DNA of 53,512 bases from positions 1 to 53,512 of the forward strand of contig JABBNX010000007.1 of assembly GCA_019352135.1 (NCBI GenBank), read 5' to 3'. The notes beneath the pieces were generated by a model. It was not told the origin of the DNA. It did no database searches and was given only the letters and a program-made list of their open reading frames with translations. The DNA comes from Pseudomonadota bacterium (GTDB taxonomy: Bacteria > Desulfobacterota > Desulfuromonadia > Geobacterales > Pseudopelobacteraceae). This document shows, one piece after another, positions 35,198 to 44,725 of the stretch. The stretch's first letter is position 1; each line of letters begins with the position of its first letter. Position numbers and translations under genes: made by a program.

Positions 35198-36517
35198 TCA
35201 GGAATCAAACATTGATTTCAGATTTTGCACCGCTTCTTCCAGCATAACCGGATCATCTACTGCCTGTTTCATAAATGACTGCATCGCCGCAATGTGTGAT
35301 ACAGCATAATCTATACCGGGATTACTCCCTGATTTGTAGGCCCCGATATTTATCAAATCTTCTGACTGACGATAGGTTGCCATCACTTCTTTGAATTTTG
35401 AAGCTACGTCCAGATGCTCACGGGAAGCAACATCGGTCATAACACGGCTGGCACTCGCCAGAACGTCGATCGGCGGATATACGTTACGGGCAGCAAGGTC
35501 ACGCGATAACACTATGTGGCCGTCCAGAATACTGCGCATCGCGTCGGAAATCGGTTCGTTGAAATCATCCCCTTCAACCAGCACCGTGTAGAGCGCAGTG
35601 ATGCTCCCTTCAGGAAAATTACCCGTTCGTTCAAGCAGTTTCGGCAGCGCAGCAAATACGGATGGCGTATATCCCTTGGTGGTCGGAGGCTCACCAATAG
35701 CAAGCCCAACCTCACGCATCGCCATTGCGAAACGGGTTGCCGAATCCATCATCAGCAATACTTTTTTACCCTGGTTCTTGAAATATTCCGCAATTGTCGT
35801 CGCAATGTAAGCACCGCGCATCCGTACCAAAGGAGGCTGGTCTGATGTTGCAACCACTACAACTGATTTTTTCAGTCCCTGTTCCTGCAGATCTTTTTCA
35901 ATAAACTCGCGCAACTCGCGGCCACGCTCGCCAATCAGTGCAATAACATTCACATCCGCTTCCGTATAGCGGGCAATCATCCCCAACAAGGTTGATTTTC
36001 CTACTCCGGAGCCGGCCATTATACCAACCCTTTGCCCCCGCCCACAGGTCAGTAAGCCATTTATACTGCGAATGCCGAGGTCAAGTGGCTTACGGATCGG
36101 TGGCCGCGACATTGGATTAACCGGCAGTGCATAGATCGGATATTCTTCCTCGACGCTGATCGGACCCTTATCATCAATGGGCTCGCCCAACCCGTCGATT
36201 ACACGCCCCAGCATGAGCGGGCCTACTCCCAAGGTAGCATTGTCGCGTCTGACCGATATCAGACTGTCGAGACCAACCCCACGCAACTCACCAAGCGGCA
36301 TCAAGAGCGTTTTATTATTGCGAAAACCGACTACTTCGGCCGGAATCGGATCACCTTCAGCCGGTTTTATTTCACAGATGGCGCCAACTGAAGTATCAGG
36401 GCAATACCCCTCTATAACCAAGCCGACCACTTGCGTAACCTTGCCTTGTAATCTGACAGGTTTTGCCGTTGCAAGCGCCGAATGGTATTTGTCCAGGTTC
36501 AGCTTCATGTCATGCAT
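35198..36517 (-). CDS. fliI: Flagellum-specific ATPase FliI
   Basis: This 439-residue F1-beta-like ATPase energises flagellar protein export. It has Walker A GSGVGKST near residue 167, the DELSEED-type ATPase fold with VLLMMDSATRFAMAMREV, and the C-terminal export-ATPase domain. A second ATG at 36508 also works. It begins 17 bases after fliH. Normal length, no oddity. Confidence 0.97.
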   Translation of the reverse strand: MHDMKLNLDKYHSALATAKPVRLQGKVTQVVGLVIEGYCPDTSVGAICEIKPAEGDPIPAEVVGFRNNKTLLMPLGELRGVGLDSLISVRRDNATLGVGPLMLGRVIDGLGEPIDDKGPISVEEEYPIYALPVNPMSRPPIRKPLDLGIRSINGLLTCGRGQRVGIMAGSGVGKSTLLGMIARYTEADVNVIALIGERGRELREFIEKDLQEQGLKKSVVVVATSDQPPLVRMRGAYIATTIAEYFKNQGKKVLLMMDSATRFAMAMREVGLAIGEPPTTKGYTPSVFAALPKLLERTGNFPEGSITALYTVLVEGDDFNEPISDAMRSILDGHIVLSRDLAARNVYPPIDVLASASRVMTDVASREHLDVASKFKEVMATYRQSEDLINIGAYKSGSNPGIDYAVSHIAAMQSFMKQAVDDPVMLEEAVQNLKSMFDS

Positions 36518-36534
36518 ATCGCATCGTGCCCATG

Positions 36535-37260
36535 TTATAATTCTTCACTAACGACGGCGGTGCGCTGGTCAACAAAGCTCCGGAATATCTGATCCATCTG
36601 CCCGTCAAGTGAGGCATCAATGGTCCCCATGGAAGTGTCCACAAGACAAAAACCTGTCGCGACTGACGGATCCGGTTTGAGCAGCAGTCTCTCATTGAGC
36701 AGTTCATCATGCAGCAGTTTTTCACGTCCGGAAGTGACCAGCACGTAATCATCCGGGTGGATCCGGACGGTTATTTCTTCCCGGGCCGATAAACCGGCAA
36801 GTGCATTTTTGACTACCTCAGCCAGAATTGTGCGATCCTGAGTTATCTCCCGGATAATTACCTTGCGTGAAACGAGCATAACCAGATTGATTATTTCATC
36901 TTCTGATTCCCGGAATATTTTGTCTCTCAGATTGTGTATGGTTTCGCTTGAGGCCCGTAATGCTTTGAAAACGTTGATAAGGCCGCGTTCAGCAAGTTCC
37001 TTGCCCTCTGTGAGTCCGGCATTAAATGCCTCATTGGTTCTCTGGTTGAGATCGTCTTCGCTTATTTCAATAGTGGGCGGTCCGGCATCAACCGCCATAT
37101 CCTGTGCGTCAGAGATCTGGAACAGCCCCATCGGAACGAAGCTCCCCATACCATGTTCTGCAGGGGCTAACCCGCCCAACTGCCCGATGTTTCTGAAGCT
37201 GAATTCCGTGACTCCAGTACTCGCACGATCAGCCTGCTTTATGATCTTAGACGAGGACAT
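36535..37260 (-). CDS. fliH: Flagellar assembly protein FliH
   Basis: This regulator of FliI binds the ATPase and the C-ring. The ATG at 37260 (14-base overlap with fliG) begins MSSSKIIKQADR and gives 241 residues; a longer start at 37350 adds a basic, unmatched leader lying inside fliG. A long helix (about residues 85-140) is followed by the C-terminal FliH/V-ATPase E-like domain with VRIHPDDYVLV. Confidence 0.92.
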   Translation of the reverse strand: MSSSKIIKQADRASTGVTEFSFRNIGQLGGLAPAEHGMGSFVPMGLFQISDAQDMAVDAGPPTIEISEDDLNQRTNEAFNAGLTEGKELAERGLINVFKALRASSETIHNLRDKIFRESEDEIINLVMLVSRKVIIREITQDRTILAEVVKNALAGLSAREEITVRIHPDDYVLVTSGREKLLHDELLNERLLLKPDPSVATGFCLVDTSMGTIDASLDGQMDQIFRSFVDQRTAVVSEEL

Positions 37261-38239
37261 CTTCACTTCCCCGGCCGGCCAGCACAATTTTTCCTTCTTC
37301 CTCCATTTTGCGCACGATCTTGATAATTTCTCCCTGCGCCTTCTCGACATCTGAAAGCCGTACCGGCCCCATTACCTCGAGATCCTCTTTGATCATATCT
37401 GCAGCACGGCTGGAAATGTTTTTGAAAATTTTCTCTTTGACCTCGTCCGGCGAGGTTTTCATGGCTAGCGTCAGCGTATCGTTTGATACTTCGCGCATGA
37501 CGGATTGGATACTGCGGTCATCCAGGGCAAATACATCCTCAAAGGTAAAGAGATGCTTGCGGATGATTTCCGATAACGGCGGACTGAGAACGTCCAGTTT
37601 GTCGAGAATTTGCTTTTCCTTGCTCCGATCAAAGTGGTTGAACATATCAACTACTTTGTCAATACCGCCAACTTTGTAGCGTTGGGTTCCACCCATCGAC
37701 TGAAGTTCCCGCTTCATGACATCGTCAATTTCTTTAAGGATGTCCGGTGATACCTGCTCAACATCAGCAATACGCAACACAACTTCTGCTTGGAGTTCCT
37801 GTGGCAAAAGGCTGATAATTTCGCTCGTCTGCTTTGATTTAAGCTTGGCCAAGATGACTGCAATGGTTTGGGGATGTTCCTGAGAAAGAAAATTGGCTAT
37901 AGTTTTCGCATCCATATTCGCCAGAATATCAACCAAATCGCCATAGCTCGATGCCTGTAACTCGTCCATCAGCATCTGGGCTTTTTCCGGACCGAGGGCT
38001 TTTTCGAGAATCTTCAGGACAAATTCATCTCCCTGAGAAAAAATGCCCGCCTGAGGGTCAATTACTGCAGTAAAATCAGTAACGACATCCATGATCGTTT
38101 CACGACTGACATGCCCAAGCAGGCCCATACTCTTACTTATTTTTTTTATTTCAGTATCATCCAGATGCTCGAAAACCTTGCCAGTTACATCATTACCAAG
38201 ATAGAGCAGCAAGATAGCGGCTTTTTCAGAACCTGTCAT
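37247..38239 (-). CDS. fliG: Flagellar motor switch protein FliG
   Basis: This 330-residue C-ring protein couples to the stators. N-terminal, middle (EHPQTIAVILAKL) and C-terminal ARM-like parts are all present; the C-terminal charged torque helix region is around LFTFEDVFALDDRSIQSVMREV. GGG upstream makes a good ribosome site. It is followed by fliH with a 14-base overlap. Confidence 0.97.
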   Translation of the reverse strand: MTGSEKAAILLLYLGNDVTGKVFEHLDDTEIKKISKSMGLLGHVSRETIMDVVTDFTAVIDPQAGIFSQGDEFVLKILEKALGPEKAQMLMDELQASSYGDLVDILANMDAKTIANFLSQEHPQTIAVILAKLKSKQTSEIISLLPQELQAEVVLRIADVEQVSPDILKEIDDVMKRELQSMGGTQRYKVGGIDKVVDMFNHFDRSKEKQILDKLDVLSPPLSEIIRKHLFTFEDVFALDDRSIQSVMREVSNDTLTLAMKTSPDEVKEKIFKNISSRAADMIKEDLEVMGPVRLSDVEKAQGEIIKIVRKMEEEGKIVLAGRGSEDVLV

Positions 38240-38306
38240 AATATCCCTTTTAGTGAATTAGAAGTTACGCGTTTAAAGGGTGGACTATCTTGAAAACTGC
38301 GAATAA

Positions 38307-39887
38307 TTATTTATCCTCAGCAACCCAGTTCTGCAGAATCTGGGCAACCTGATAGGGATCTTTTTTTGCTTGCTCAATCAAGTTCTGTTGTTCAGCCATC
38401 TGATTGTTGATCAGCGCACGTTCAGCATTAGTCAACTGTTCTCCACTTGACCCGATTGCTTCAAAGCTTTCAAGTGCCGGACGCCTTACCAGTCGCAGTG
38501 ATGCCAGAAGCGGGCGGATCACAAACAAGACCAGCACCAGAAAGCCTACTCCGATCATCAGGTTTTTAGCCAGAGAGATAAAAAATGGATTGGTCCACCA
38601 GGTTGTTGTTTCGATGTCCCCCCCCTCGTCCGCATCCTGAAAAGGGATATTTTGAACACTCAGCTGGTCACCACGCTCAGCATTAAATCCGACGGCACTT
38701 TTTACCAATGTTTCAATTTTTTGCAGTTCTTCTGGAGAGCGAGGTATATATTTTGCCTTGGCAACCTGGCCTTCCTTGACAGCTGCGGGTGCTTCATACT
38801 TGCCATCAACCAGAACGGCAACAGATATTTTACTGAGCGCCCCCACCGGTTCAATAATCTTTGCCGACGACCGGCTTACCTCATAGTTAAGTGTTTCATC
38901 GCTCTTGGTACCGCCACCGGAGGTTGCTCCTCCTCCGGTTGGTGTACGTCCGAGGTTGGTCTGCACTCCGGGGACCCCGGTACTGCTCGTAGTGGAGGAC
39001 CCTTTCTCATCAGTCCGCTGTTCGCTGCGAACGGCAATTGTATCCGGGTCAAACTTTTCTTCAACCCGTTCAACCTGCTTAAAATCAAAGGTTGCAGTGA
39101 CACGTGCTACGGATTTTCCTCCACCGACAATCCTGTCAAGCAAGGACTGAAGCCGGTCTTCAACATTTTTTTCATATGAACGCTCCGTTTCCTGCATCGC
39201 CGATGTCGCGCGGGCGGTCGGGTCGCTATCTCCCCCCTTGCTGAGCATCCTGCCGCGACTGTCCAGGATGGTAACCTGGTTGGGGTCCATCCCCTCGATA
39301 GAGGCGGAAACAAGATGAACGACACCTTGTACCTCTGAATCAGTCAGGGTGCGGTTCGACTTCATTTTAAGGACTATTGAGGCAGTAGCCGGTTTCTCAT
39401 TGTCCCTGAAAAGCGATTTTTCCGGTATGACCAGATGCACACGCACCTGGTCAACCCCGTTTAATTGCGCGATAGTACGGGATAGCTCACCTTGCAGGGC
39501 TCGCTGGTAGTTGATCTTCTGCACAAACTCCGTCATGCCGAAATTCTTGCGATCAAATATTTCAAAACCTACGCCGCCGCCCTGAGGAATGCCTTCTGAA
39601 GCAAGGGTCAGACGGAGTTCATAAACCTTGTCAGATGGCACCAGAATCCCCTTACCGTCAGCTGTAATCTGATAGGGTGTTTTAGCGTCCTTCAATTTTT
39701 TGACAATTTCTCCGGCATCCTCTGAAGTCAGATTGGTGAAAAGCGGACGGTAGTCAGTGCGGTTTGCGACAAAGATTAAAATCGCGAATGCAGCTGCAGA
39801 GAGAAAAGCTACCGTGGCAATAACCATCTGCTTGCCCGGAGAAAGAGCAAAAAAAGGCTCTACTAGTTTACGAATTCCTTCTGGCAT
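38307..39887 (-). CDS. fliF: Flagellar MS-ring protein FliF
   Basis: This 526-residue inner-membrane MS-ring protein has two membrane helices, one near residues 20-40 (ATVAFLSAAAFAILIFVA) and one near 435-455 (MIGVGFLVLVLFVIRPLL). Between them lie ring-building domains, including RTIAQLNGVDQVRVHLVIPE. A Gly/Thr-rich loop (TPTGGGATSGGGTKSD) sits near residue 315. Its cytoplasmic C-terminus (RALINNQMAEQQNLIEQAKKDP) binds FliG. Confidence 0.97.
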   Translation of the reverse strand: MPEGIRKLVEPFFALSPGKQMVIATVAFLSAAAFAILIFVANRTDYRPLFTNLTSEDAGEIVKKLKDAKTPYQITADGKGILVPSDKVYELRLTLASEGIPQGGGVGFEIFDRKNFGMTEFVQKINYQRALQGELSRTIAQLNGVDQVRVHLVIPEKSLFRDNEKPATASIVLKMKSNRTLTDSEVQGVVHLVSASIEGMDPNQVTILDSRGRMLSKGGDSDPTARATSAMQETERSYEKNVEDRLQSLLDRIVGGGKSVARVTATFDFKQVERVEEKFDPDTIAVRSEQRTDEKGSSTTSSTGVPGVQTNLGRTPTGGGATSGGGTKSDETLNYEVSRSSAKIIEPVGALSKISVAVLVDGKYEAPAAVKEGQVAKAKYIPRSPEELQKIETLVKSAVGFNAERGDQLSVQNIPFQDADEGGDIETTTWWTNPFFISLAKNLMIGVGFLVLVLFVIRPLLASLRLVRRPALESFEAIGSSGEQLTNAERALINNQMAEQQNLIEQAKKDPYQVAQILQNWVAEDK

Positions 39888-39960
39888 CGGTAATGTTCAC
39901 TTTCCTTTGATATGTACTAAGTGGAGTTGAAAAACTATATTCCGGGAGTGGTTAAAGAGA

Positions 39961-40263
39961 CTACACCTGCATGCGCATGACTTCCTGATATGCTTCAAGA
40001 GCTTTATTGCGGACCTGCGCCATAAATTGAAATGAAATGCTGGCCTTCTCCACTTCAATCATAACCTCATGGAGGTTTTTATTCTCTCCGATGGCGAGCC
40101 CCTGAACCGACTTGTCTGACTGCACCTGAATATCATTAACTTTAGAAACGAGTTCGCTGAAAAACTTGCCCGCACCATCCGTTGTAGCCGATGAACTGGC
40201 TTTGCCTATTTCAGGGAAGGCTTTAGACATCCCGATTCCGCTCTCAATACCAGTAGTTACCAT
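39961..40263 (-). CDS. fliE: Flagellar hook-basal body protein FliE
   Basis: This 100-residue rod-adaptor protein joins the MS ring to the rod. The conserved end [27 protein letters not shown] is visible (about residues 74-100), with the usual variable N-terminus. It lies between flgC (118-base gap) and fliF. Confidence 0.95.
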   Translation of the reverse strand: MVTTGIESGIGMSKAFPEIGKASSSATTDGAGKFFSELVSKVNDIQVQSDKSVQGLAIGENKNLHEVMIEVEKASISFQFMAQVRNKALEAYQEVMRMQV

Positions 40264-40381
40264 AGTTATACCCTCGTAAGTTCTACTTCCAAATTTAAAT
40301 CAAGGCACCATTTCTTCGCCTTAAAACGCGAGACAACTTTTACATATTCTGCGTATTTCTTCATCGCTATGCGTCTATGTA

Positions 40382-40819
40382 CTACTTGCCGATCTCGAGC
40401 GTTTTCATGGCCATGCTTTTGGCTGCCTGAACAGCGGTTACATTGGCTTCATATGACCGGGTGGCACTTATCATGTCAGTCATTTCTTCAATTACATTAA
40501 CGTTTGGCATGGCAACATATCCCTGCGCATTGGCGTCCGGGTGGCCGGGGTCATATTCGAGCCGCGGAGGATTTTGATCTTCGACAATTCCGGAAACTTC
40601 CACTTTGCGTAATTGCTGAGCTGCAGCTCCATCAAGAGCCCGGTCGAAAGGACTATCAACCGGAGTAGCTGAAAAAATTGCATCCTTCCGTTTGTAAGGA
40701 CCGCCTTCAGGAGTTCGGGTTGCTTTGGCATTGGCAAGATTGCTCGATATCAAATTCATGCGGGTACGTTCGGCGGAAAGCGCCGACGAGCTTACATTCA
40801 TAGAACTAAAAAAGTCCAT
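40382..40819 (-). CDS. flgC: Flagellar basal-body rod protein FlgC
   Basis: This 145-residue proximal rod protein has the N-terminal rod motif MNVSSSALSAERTRMNLISS and C-terminal IEEMTDMISATRSYEANVTA. It starts three bases after the flgB stop, and the pair form the proximal rod. Confidence 0.96.
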   Translation of the reverse strand: MDFFSSMNVSSSALSAERTRMNLISSNLANAKATRTPEGGPYKRKDAIFSATPVDSPFDRALDGAAAQQLRKVEVSGIVEDQNPPRLEYDPGHPDANAQGYVAMPNVNVIEEMTDMISATRSYEANVTAVQAAKSMAMKTLEIGK

Positions 40820-40822
40820 TTA

Positions 40823-41257
40823 CTACGCCCCCCCTTTGATTGCAGTCCGCAAATCCGTAAACTTTTTGGTCAGCATTTGGACCGACGCGTTAAACATAAT
40901 CTGATTTTCAGCCAGTTTGCCCATTTCATTTTCAAGTTCAACGGCATTGCCGTCATTGCCGGGTGTCTTGGAGGGTGTTTCGACGACAACGCCCGTAACC
41001 GACTGCACTGAGTTACCGGCACCGGCGCCTCGAAGCGGAATGTGACGCGCATTGGGGACGTAAGAAGAGCGCGTCCCGGATTCGTTGTTTTTAAGGGCTC
41101 CTTGCAACTCCTGCTCGAACTCCAGGGTCTTTGGGATAAAGTTCGGGGTTTCAGCATTGGCAATATTGGAAGCAATCAAATTTTGATTTTTAGCTCTCAG
41201 GTCGATACTCTTGCCTAAAAGTCCAATTGTGCCGTCAAAAATGCCTTCAATGTGCAT
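40823..41257 (-). CDS. flgB: Flagellar basal-body rod protein FlgB
   Basis: This 144-residue proximal rod protein has the N-terminal rod motif LRAKNQNLIASNIANAETPN and the C-terminal ENQIMFNASVQMLTKKF. A GGAGGAGG ribosome site precedes the ATG. It is the first gene of the long structural operon and lies just after a sigma-54-type promoter. Confidence 0.96.
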   Translation of the reverse strand: MHIEGIFDGTIGLLGKSIDLRAKNQNLIASNIANAETPNFIPKTLEFEQELQGALKNNESGTRSSYVPNARHIPLRGAGAGNSVQSVTGVVVETPSKTPGNDGNAVELENEMGKLAENQIMFNASVQMLTKKFTDLRTAIKGGA

Positions 41258-41287
41258 ATCTGCCTCCTCCTAGAATAAATTCAATAA

Positions 41288-41303
41288 TGCAAAATATATG
41301 CCG
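41288..41303 (-). promoter_or_regulatory. Sigma-54-type promoter upstream of flgB
   Basis: On the minus strand CGGCATATATTTTGCA has GG and GC exactly ten bases apart, a full -12 TTGCA and a -24 GGCA (consensus TGGCACGN4TTGCW). It sits about 30 bases before the flgB ATG, leaving room for a start site and the strong ribosome site. A weaker GG-N10-GC site (TGGCTCGATGAGGGCT) lies further upstream in the same gap. Sigma-54 control of flagellar operons is known in Geobacter. Confidence 0.62.
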
Positions 41304-41463
41304 CCAGCAACCGCACTTATACACACGGCAATTACGCGGTAAACAAAATAACACCGGAAATATACCATCTTTTCCATGCCGTTGCATCAAATACAAGCCC
41401 TCATCGAGCCATTTATTTGACCAAGTCACAATATTGACTTTTCACAGAGTGCTTCCGGCAATG

Positions 41464-43566
41464 CTACTTCATGTCGAGGGACGTTAACGCCTGCTGGGCA
41501 AGCTTTTGCCAGTCCGGGTCCTTGCCGCTTTTAGCAAGCTGGCCGAATAGCTCTCTTGCCCGCACTATTTTGCCTTCATGAAGGTTAATCTGCCCCGTTC
41601 TGTAGATAAACTCTTCAGTGCGAGTGTTGTCCGGCAGCTTGAGTGCAGCCTCAAACAACCGTAAGGCGCCTTTTCGGTCGCCCATACTTTCCCTCGCAGA
41701 AGCTGCAACAAAATACGCATCTGGTAGAAGACGAGGGTCGCGCTTCAATGATGTCGCAAGAAAAAGATCCATCGACTTGACCGCCTGGGGATAGTAAGTA
41801 AGAGCCCAGAGCGATCGTCCCAACCGATAATAGCTATCAACATGCTGGGCATGCTCCCCTTTATTTAACAACCAGAAAAGTGTTTCCTTTACCTGTTTAT
41901 ATTTATCCATTGAAAAATAAATTGCGCCAAGACGCTCCGTCATCAACCTCGCTTGAGGATTGGCGGGGAATTTACCCAGAAACGTTTTTATGGCTTTCTC
42001 GGCAGTAGCTGTATCACCAATCAGCTCGGCACTATCAGCAATACCGGCATACAGTTCGGGAGCTATCGGTGCCGCCCAGGGGCGTTCAGCCATATCAGAC
42101 AATAACTGGACCAACTCTATCGGGTTACCGGCTTCGTTGTAGGCCCGAGTGACTGCTGCAAGAAAACCGGGTTGGGCAACGCACTCTGCAAGATATTCGT
42201 GCTGCTCATCCATAAACCGCACGAGCGCTGATGGATCTTTGTTCCAGTCCGTGCGTCGATATACTTCTGCGACCAGCACTTCCCGGATTGTTCTGACCAC
42301 TGCGACGTACACCCCGTGCGGAAATTTTCGCTGAAAAGCCATTACCTGTTGCAACGCTTCGCCAGCCTCACCATGAATAGATTCAAGCAAAACGTATTTA
42401 AAATAAGCTTCCTCGCGCATGTCGAGGTCGCCGCTCTGCCGGGAAGCGTTCAGGTAGACATCACTGACCGCCCGGTAATTCCAAGGAGTTAATTTCAGGA
42501 ATTTACTGTCTGCGATTCTCATTAAAGCCATTTGGCTTGCTTTGTTATCTTTAAAATTTTCCGCGACATTTTGATAGATTGCACGAGCTTCGTACTCATG
42601 CCCCTGCCGGGCGAGAATATCGCCCATACGTACGAGAAGTGCCGGCGCAAAGTCTTTGTCAGCAAGTCGCACAACAAGACCTTCGAGCAAAGAACGGGCA
42701 GAGGCAAGCTCGCCGCTCCGGGCAATACTGTCGCCGTAACAAAAAGTACTACCCGGATTTAGCCGGAGATAATCCGGCCACATTTTTTCGGCTTCACGGA
42801 ATGCTGCTAACGCCTGAGAATATTTCTGCAGTTTGTACCATGTTTCTGCAAGTCGGTAGAGTGCCAGCGGACGAATTGGTGCCTGCTGCGATGCAAAGTG
42901 AGTAAACAACTCCTCGGCTTCGGTCAGGCGCCCTTTGTAAAGAGCGGCTTCCCCTGCCATAAAGTTTTTCTGGTCATTTTCAGTAAGAAAATGCGCCAGG
43001 ACCTGGCTATCCGTTGGAGAAAAAGGGATTTCCGACTTCAGTGGCGGGTCAAAATCCCGCACCAGTTTTTCGACACCTTTCCATATTTTTTCGCGCCCTC
43101 CCAGCGAAGGTTGCGGGACTCCCGGCTTAAATGGAGTACCAATATCAACTGTTATCGCACTTATATCAGGTCGTGACAGGTCGCGCCATCCTGCTGTCCG
43201 GGAAATCTGGAATGTCACAAGCAGGCTGTCACCCCGCTCCTTGAGAACCACGCCGCCAATATTTTTATCCGCATAGCGTCTGAATTTTTTAAACAATGTG
43301 CCGTTTGTGTCTTGTATGACAAGACGCAGCCGGTTGCCGGGGATCTCAACCAGTGTGTACTGTGGGGGGGCCGCAAGGCGCACAATGAGGCGGGTGTAAT
43401 CTTTTTGGCCGTAGATATCTATCCGGTAGAGATGATTTGGAATAGACGCGTACGCCTGCCTTGGGAAAAGTATGGCACCAAGCAAGAGGAGTGGAACGCC
43501 GGAAATGAGTATCCGACGATAGAATGGCAAAAAAGCTGCTTGTAATACTGATTTTTGAGCCATCAT
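41464..43566 (-). CDS. Secreted AMIN-domain/TPR protein in the motility block
   Basis: This 700-residue exported protein has a signal peptide (GVPLLLLGAILFPRQAYA), then an AMIN-like beta domain (about residues 45-150; YTRLIVRLAAPPQYTLVEI, RTAGWRDLSRPDISAITVDIG region), then many tetratricopeptide-like repeats to the end. AMIN domains usually bind peptidoglycan or localise envelope machines. The ATG at 43566 is used in place of a TTG at 43569. It lies between the CheC-like gene (15 bases) and the flgB promoter. Its function is unknown; a basal-body or wall-related role is an inference. Confidence 0.82.
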   Translation of the reverse strand: MMAQKSVLQAAFLPFYRRILISGVPLLLLGAILFPRQAYASIPNHLYRIDIYGQKDYTRLIVRLAAPPQYTLVEIPGNRLRLVIQDTNGTLFKKFRRYADKNIGGVVLKERGDSLLVTFQISRTAGWRDLSRPDISAITVDIGTPFKPGVPQPSLGGREKIWKGVEKLVRDFDPPLKSEIPFSPTDSQVLAHFLTENDQKNFMAGEAALYKGRLTEAEELFTHFASQQAPIRPLALYRLAETWYKLQKYSQALAAFREAEKMWPDYLRLNPGSTFCYGDSIARSGELASARSLLEGLVVRLADKDFAPALLVRMGDILARQGHEYEARAIYQNVAENFKDNKASQMALMRIADSKFLKLTPWNYRAVSDVYLNASRQSGDLDMREEAYFKYVLLESIHGEAGEALQQVMAFQRKFPHGVYVAVVRTIREVLVAEVYRRTDWNKDPSALVRFMDEQHEYLAECVAQPGFLAAVTRAYNEAGNPIELVQLLSDMAERPWAAPIAPELYAGIADSAELIGDTATAEKAIKTFLGKFPANPQARLMTERLGAIYFSMDKYKQVKETLFWLLNKGEHAQHVDSYYRLGRSLWALTYYPQAVKSMDLFLATSLKRDPRLLPDAYFVAASARESMGDRKGALRLFEAALKLPDNTRTEEFIYRTGQINLHEGKIVRARELFGQLAKSGKDPDWQKLAQQALTSLDMK

Positions 43567-43581
43567 CAAACCTGCTAAAAA

Positions 43582-44649
43582 CTAAACCGACGCTATTTTG
43601 CAATAGCGACGGACCTTTGAAGTCACATCATCGCCATTAAATGGTTTTATGATAATGTCCCGCGCACCGTACTTAAGCGCTTTCAACACAGCAGTCCGTG
43701 TCCAACACTCAGCGCTCATGATAATCGGCGGCGGGGAATCCTGACGGATGGCATTGACTTTTATACAGACGGCCAACTCGCGATCATCTGCATCCTGAGA
43801 CCCAATGATGACAAGCTTTACATTTCGTCCGGCAAACAGCTCCTTTATATCTGCATTAAGCGTGCCTTCAGCAATCTGGAATCCGGTAAACGAGACCAGT
43901 TCTACCATCTGCCGCCGCTGCTCTTCATCGTCCTCCAGCACAACCACGCTGTCAACTCCATCGGCAGCAGCAGGTGTTGACTCAGAAATTGTCCCCTCTG
44001 CACCCTGAGCATCATCGCCACCGGCAGGTACTTCCTCTGATATATTCTCTGCCTCTGCTTCGGCAGCCACCGGTTGGGGGTCATACAGGCTCCCTAAAGC
44101 AACCGGAATAAGAACATCAAGATGGTTCATTTCCTGTCCCGGCATGTCCAGCTTGGAGCGGAACATCAGGTAATCGCCATCCGGAAGCGGCTCTTCGGGA
44201 CTTAATTCGTCAATCTCGGGGACGTATTTCTTGGGCGGCAGCAGCTTCAGCCGGACTTTGTTCGCAAGTGTCCCCTGAAAAACGGTGTTGAGCGCCCCGT
44301 TTACCATATTGGCAATTTCAGAGAAAGCGTCTATATCATCGCTTTCTATAATTGAGAGCCGCTTTTTTTCCTGAATGCGTGCCGGTGGAATACCGAGCAG
44401 GATGCTGCTCATGACAATGGCATCACGCAGCGAAAAGACAAGGTAGAACTGCCCGCAGTAAGCTTCACCTGAGTCGACGCCGAGGACAAAACAGCCGTCG
44501 TCAAGTACTCCAAAATAAGAGTTTTTGCTTGTCGATAGCGAGTCTGCCAGGGCAATGGAAAGCTCCTGCCCCAATAACATGCCGCTTTCTTCACCGGCCT
44601 GCTTCAGAGCTGTTTCCAGCATTCCGTATAGCGTTGTATAACCATCCAT
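43582..44649 (-). CDS. CheC/CheX-like domain fused to a degenerate receiver
   Basis: The N-terminal part (about residues 1-190) resembles CheC/CheX/FliM-type chemotaxis phosphatases and has the helix signature SEIANMVNGALN, with the E-x-x-N catalytic pattern. An acidic linker (about 195-235) leads to a C-terminal receiver-like domain. That domain keeps the acidic pair (VVLEDDEEQ), the Ser/Thr (IIMSAE) and the Lys (IIKPF), but the phosphoacceptor position after LVII is Gly instead of Asp. The ATG at 44649 is chosen; a GTG at 44691 lacks a ribosome site. It is 355 residues. It may sense or bind CheY-P; its precise role is unknown. Confidence 0.8.
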   Translation of the reverse strand: MDGYTTLYGMLETALKQAGEESGMLLGQELSIALADSLSTSKNSYFGVLDDGCFVLGVDSGEAYCGQFYLVFSLRDAIVMSSILLGIPPARIQEKKRLSIIESDDIDAFSEIANMVNGALNTVFQGTLANKVRLKLLPPKKYVPEIDELSPEEPLPDGDYLMFRSKLDMPGQEMNHLDVLIPVALGSLYDPQPVAAEAEAENISEEVPAGGDDAQGAEGTISESTPAAADGVDSVVVLEDDEEQRRQMVELVSFTGFQIAEGTLNADIKELFAGRNVKLVIIGSQDADDRELAVCIKVNAIRQDSPPPIIMSAECWTRTAVLKALKYGARDIIIKPFNGDDVTSKVRRYCKIASV

Positions 44650-44725
44650 CAGATAGAGTCTTCCGGTACCAGATTCAGAATTGACCGACACGCATTATGG
44701 CAGCCGGAGATGTAAAACGACAAGC

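Noticed and set aside
38652-39179. Plus-strand 175-codon open frame over fliF
   Set aside because: Shadow of the fliF coding sequence with no ribosome site or family match.
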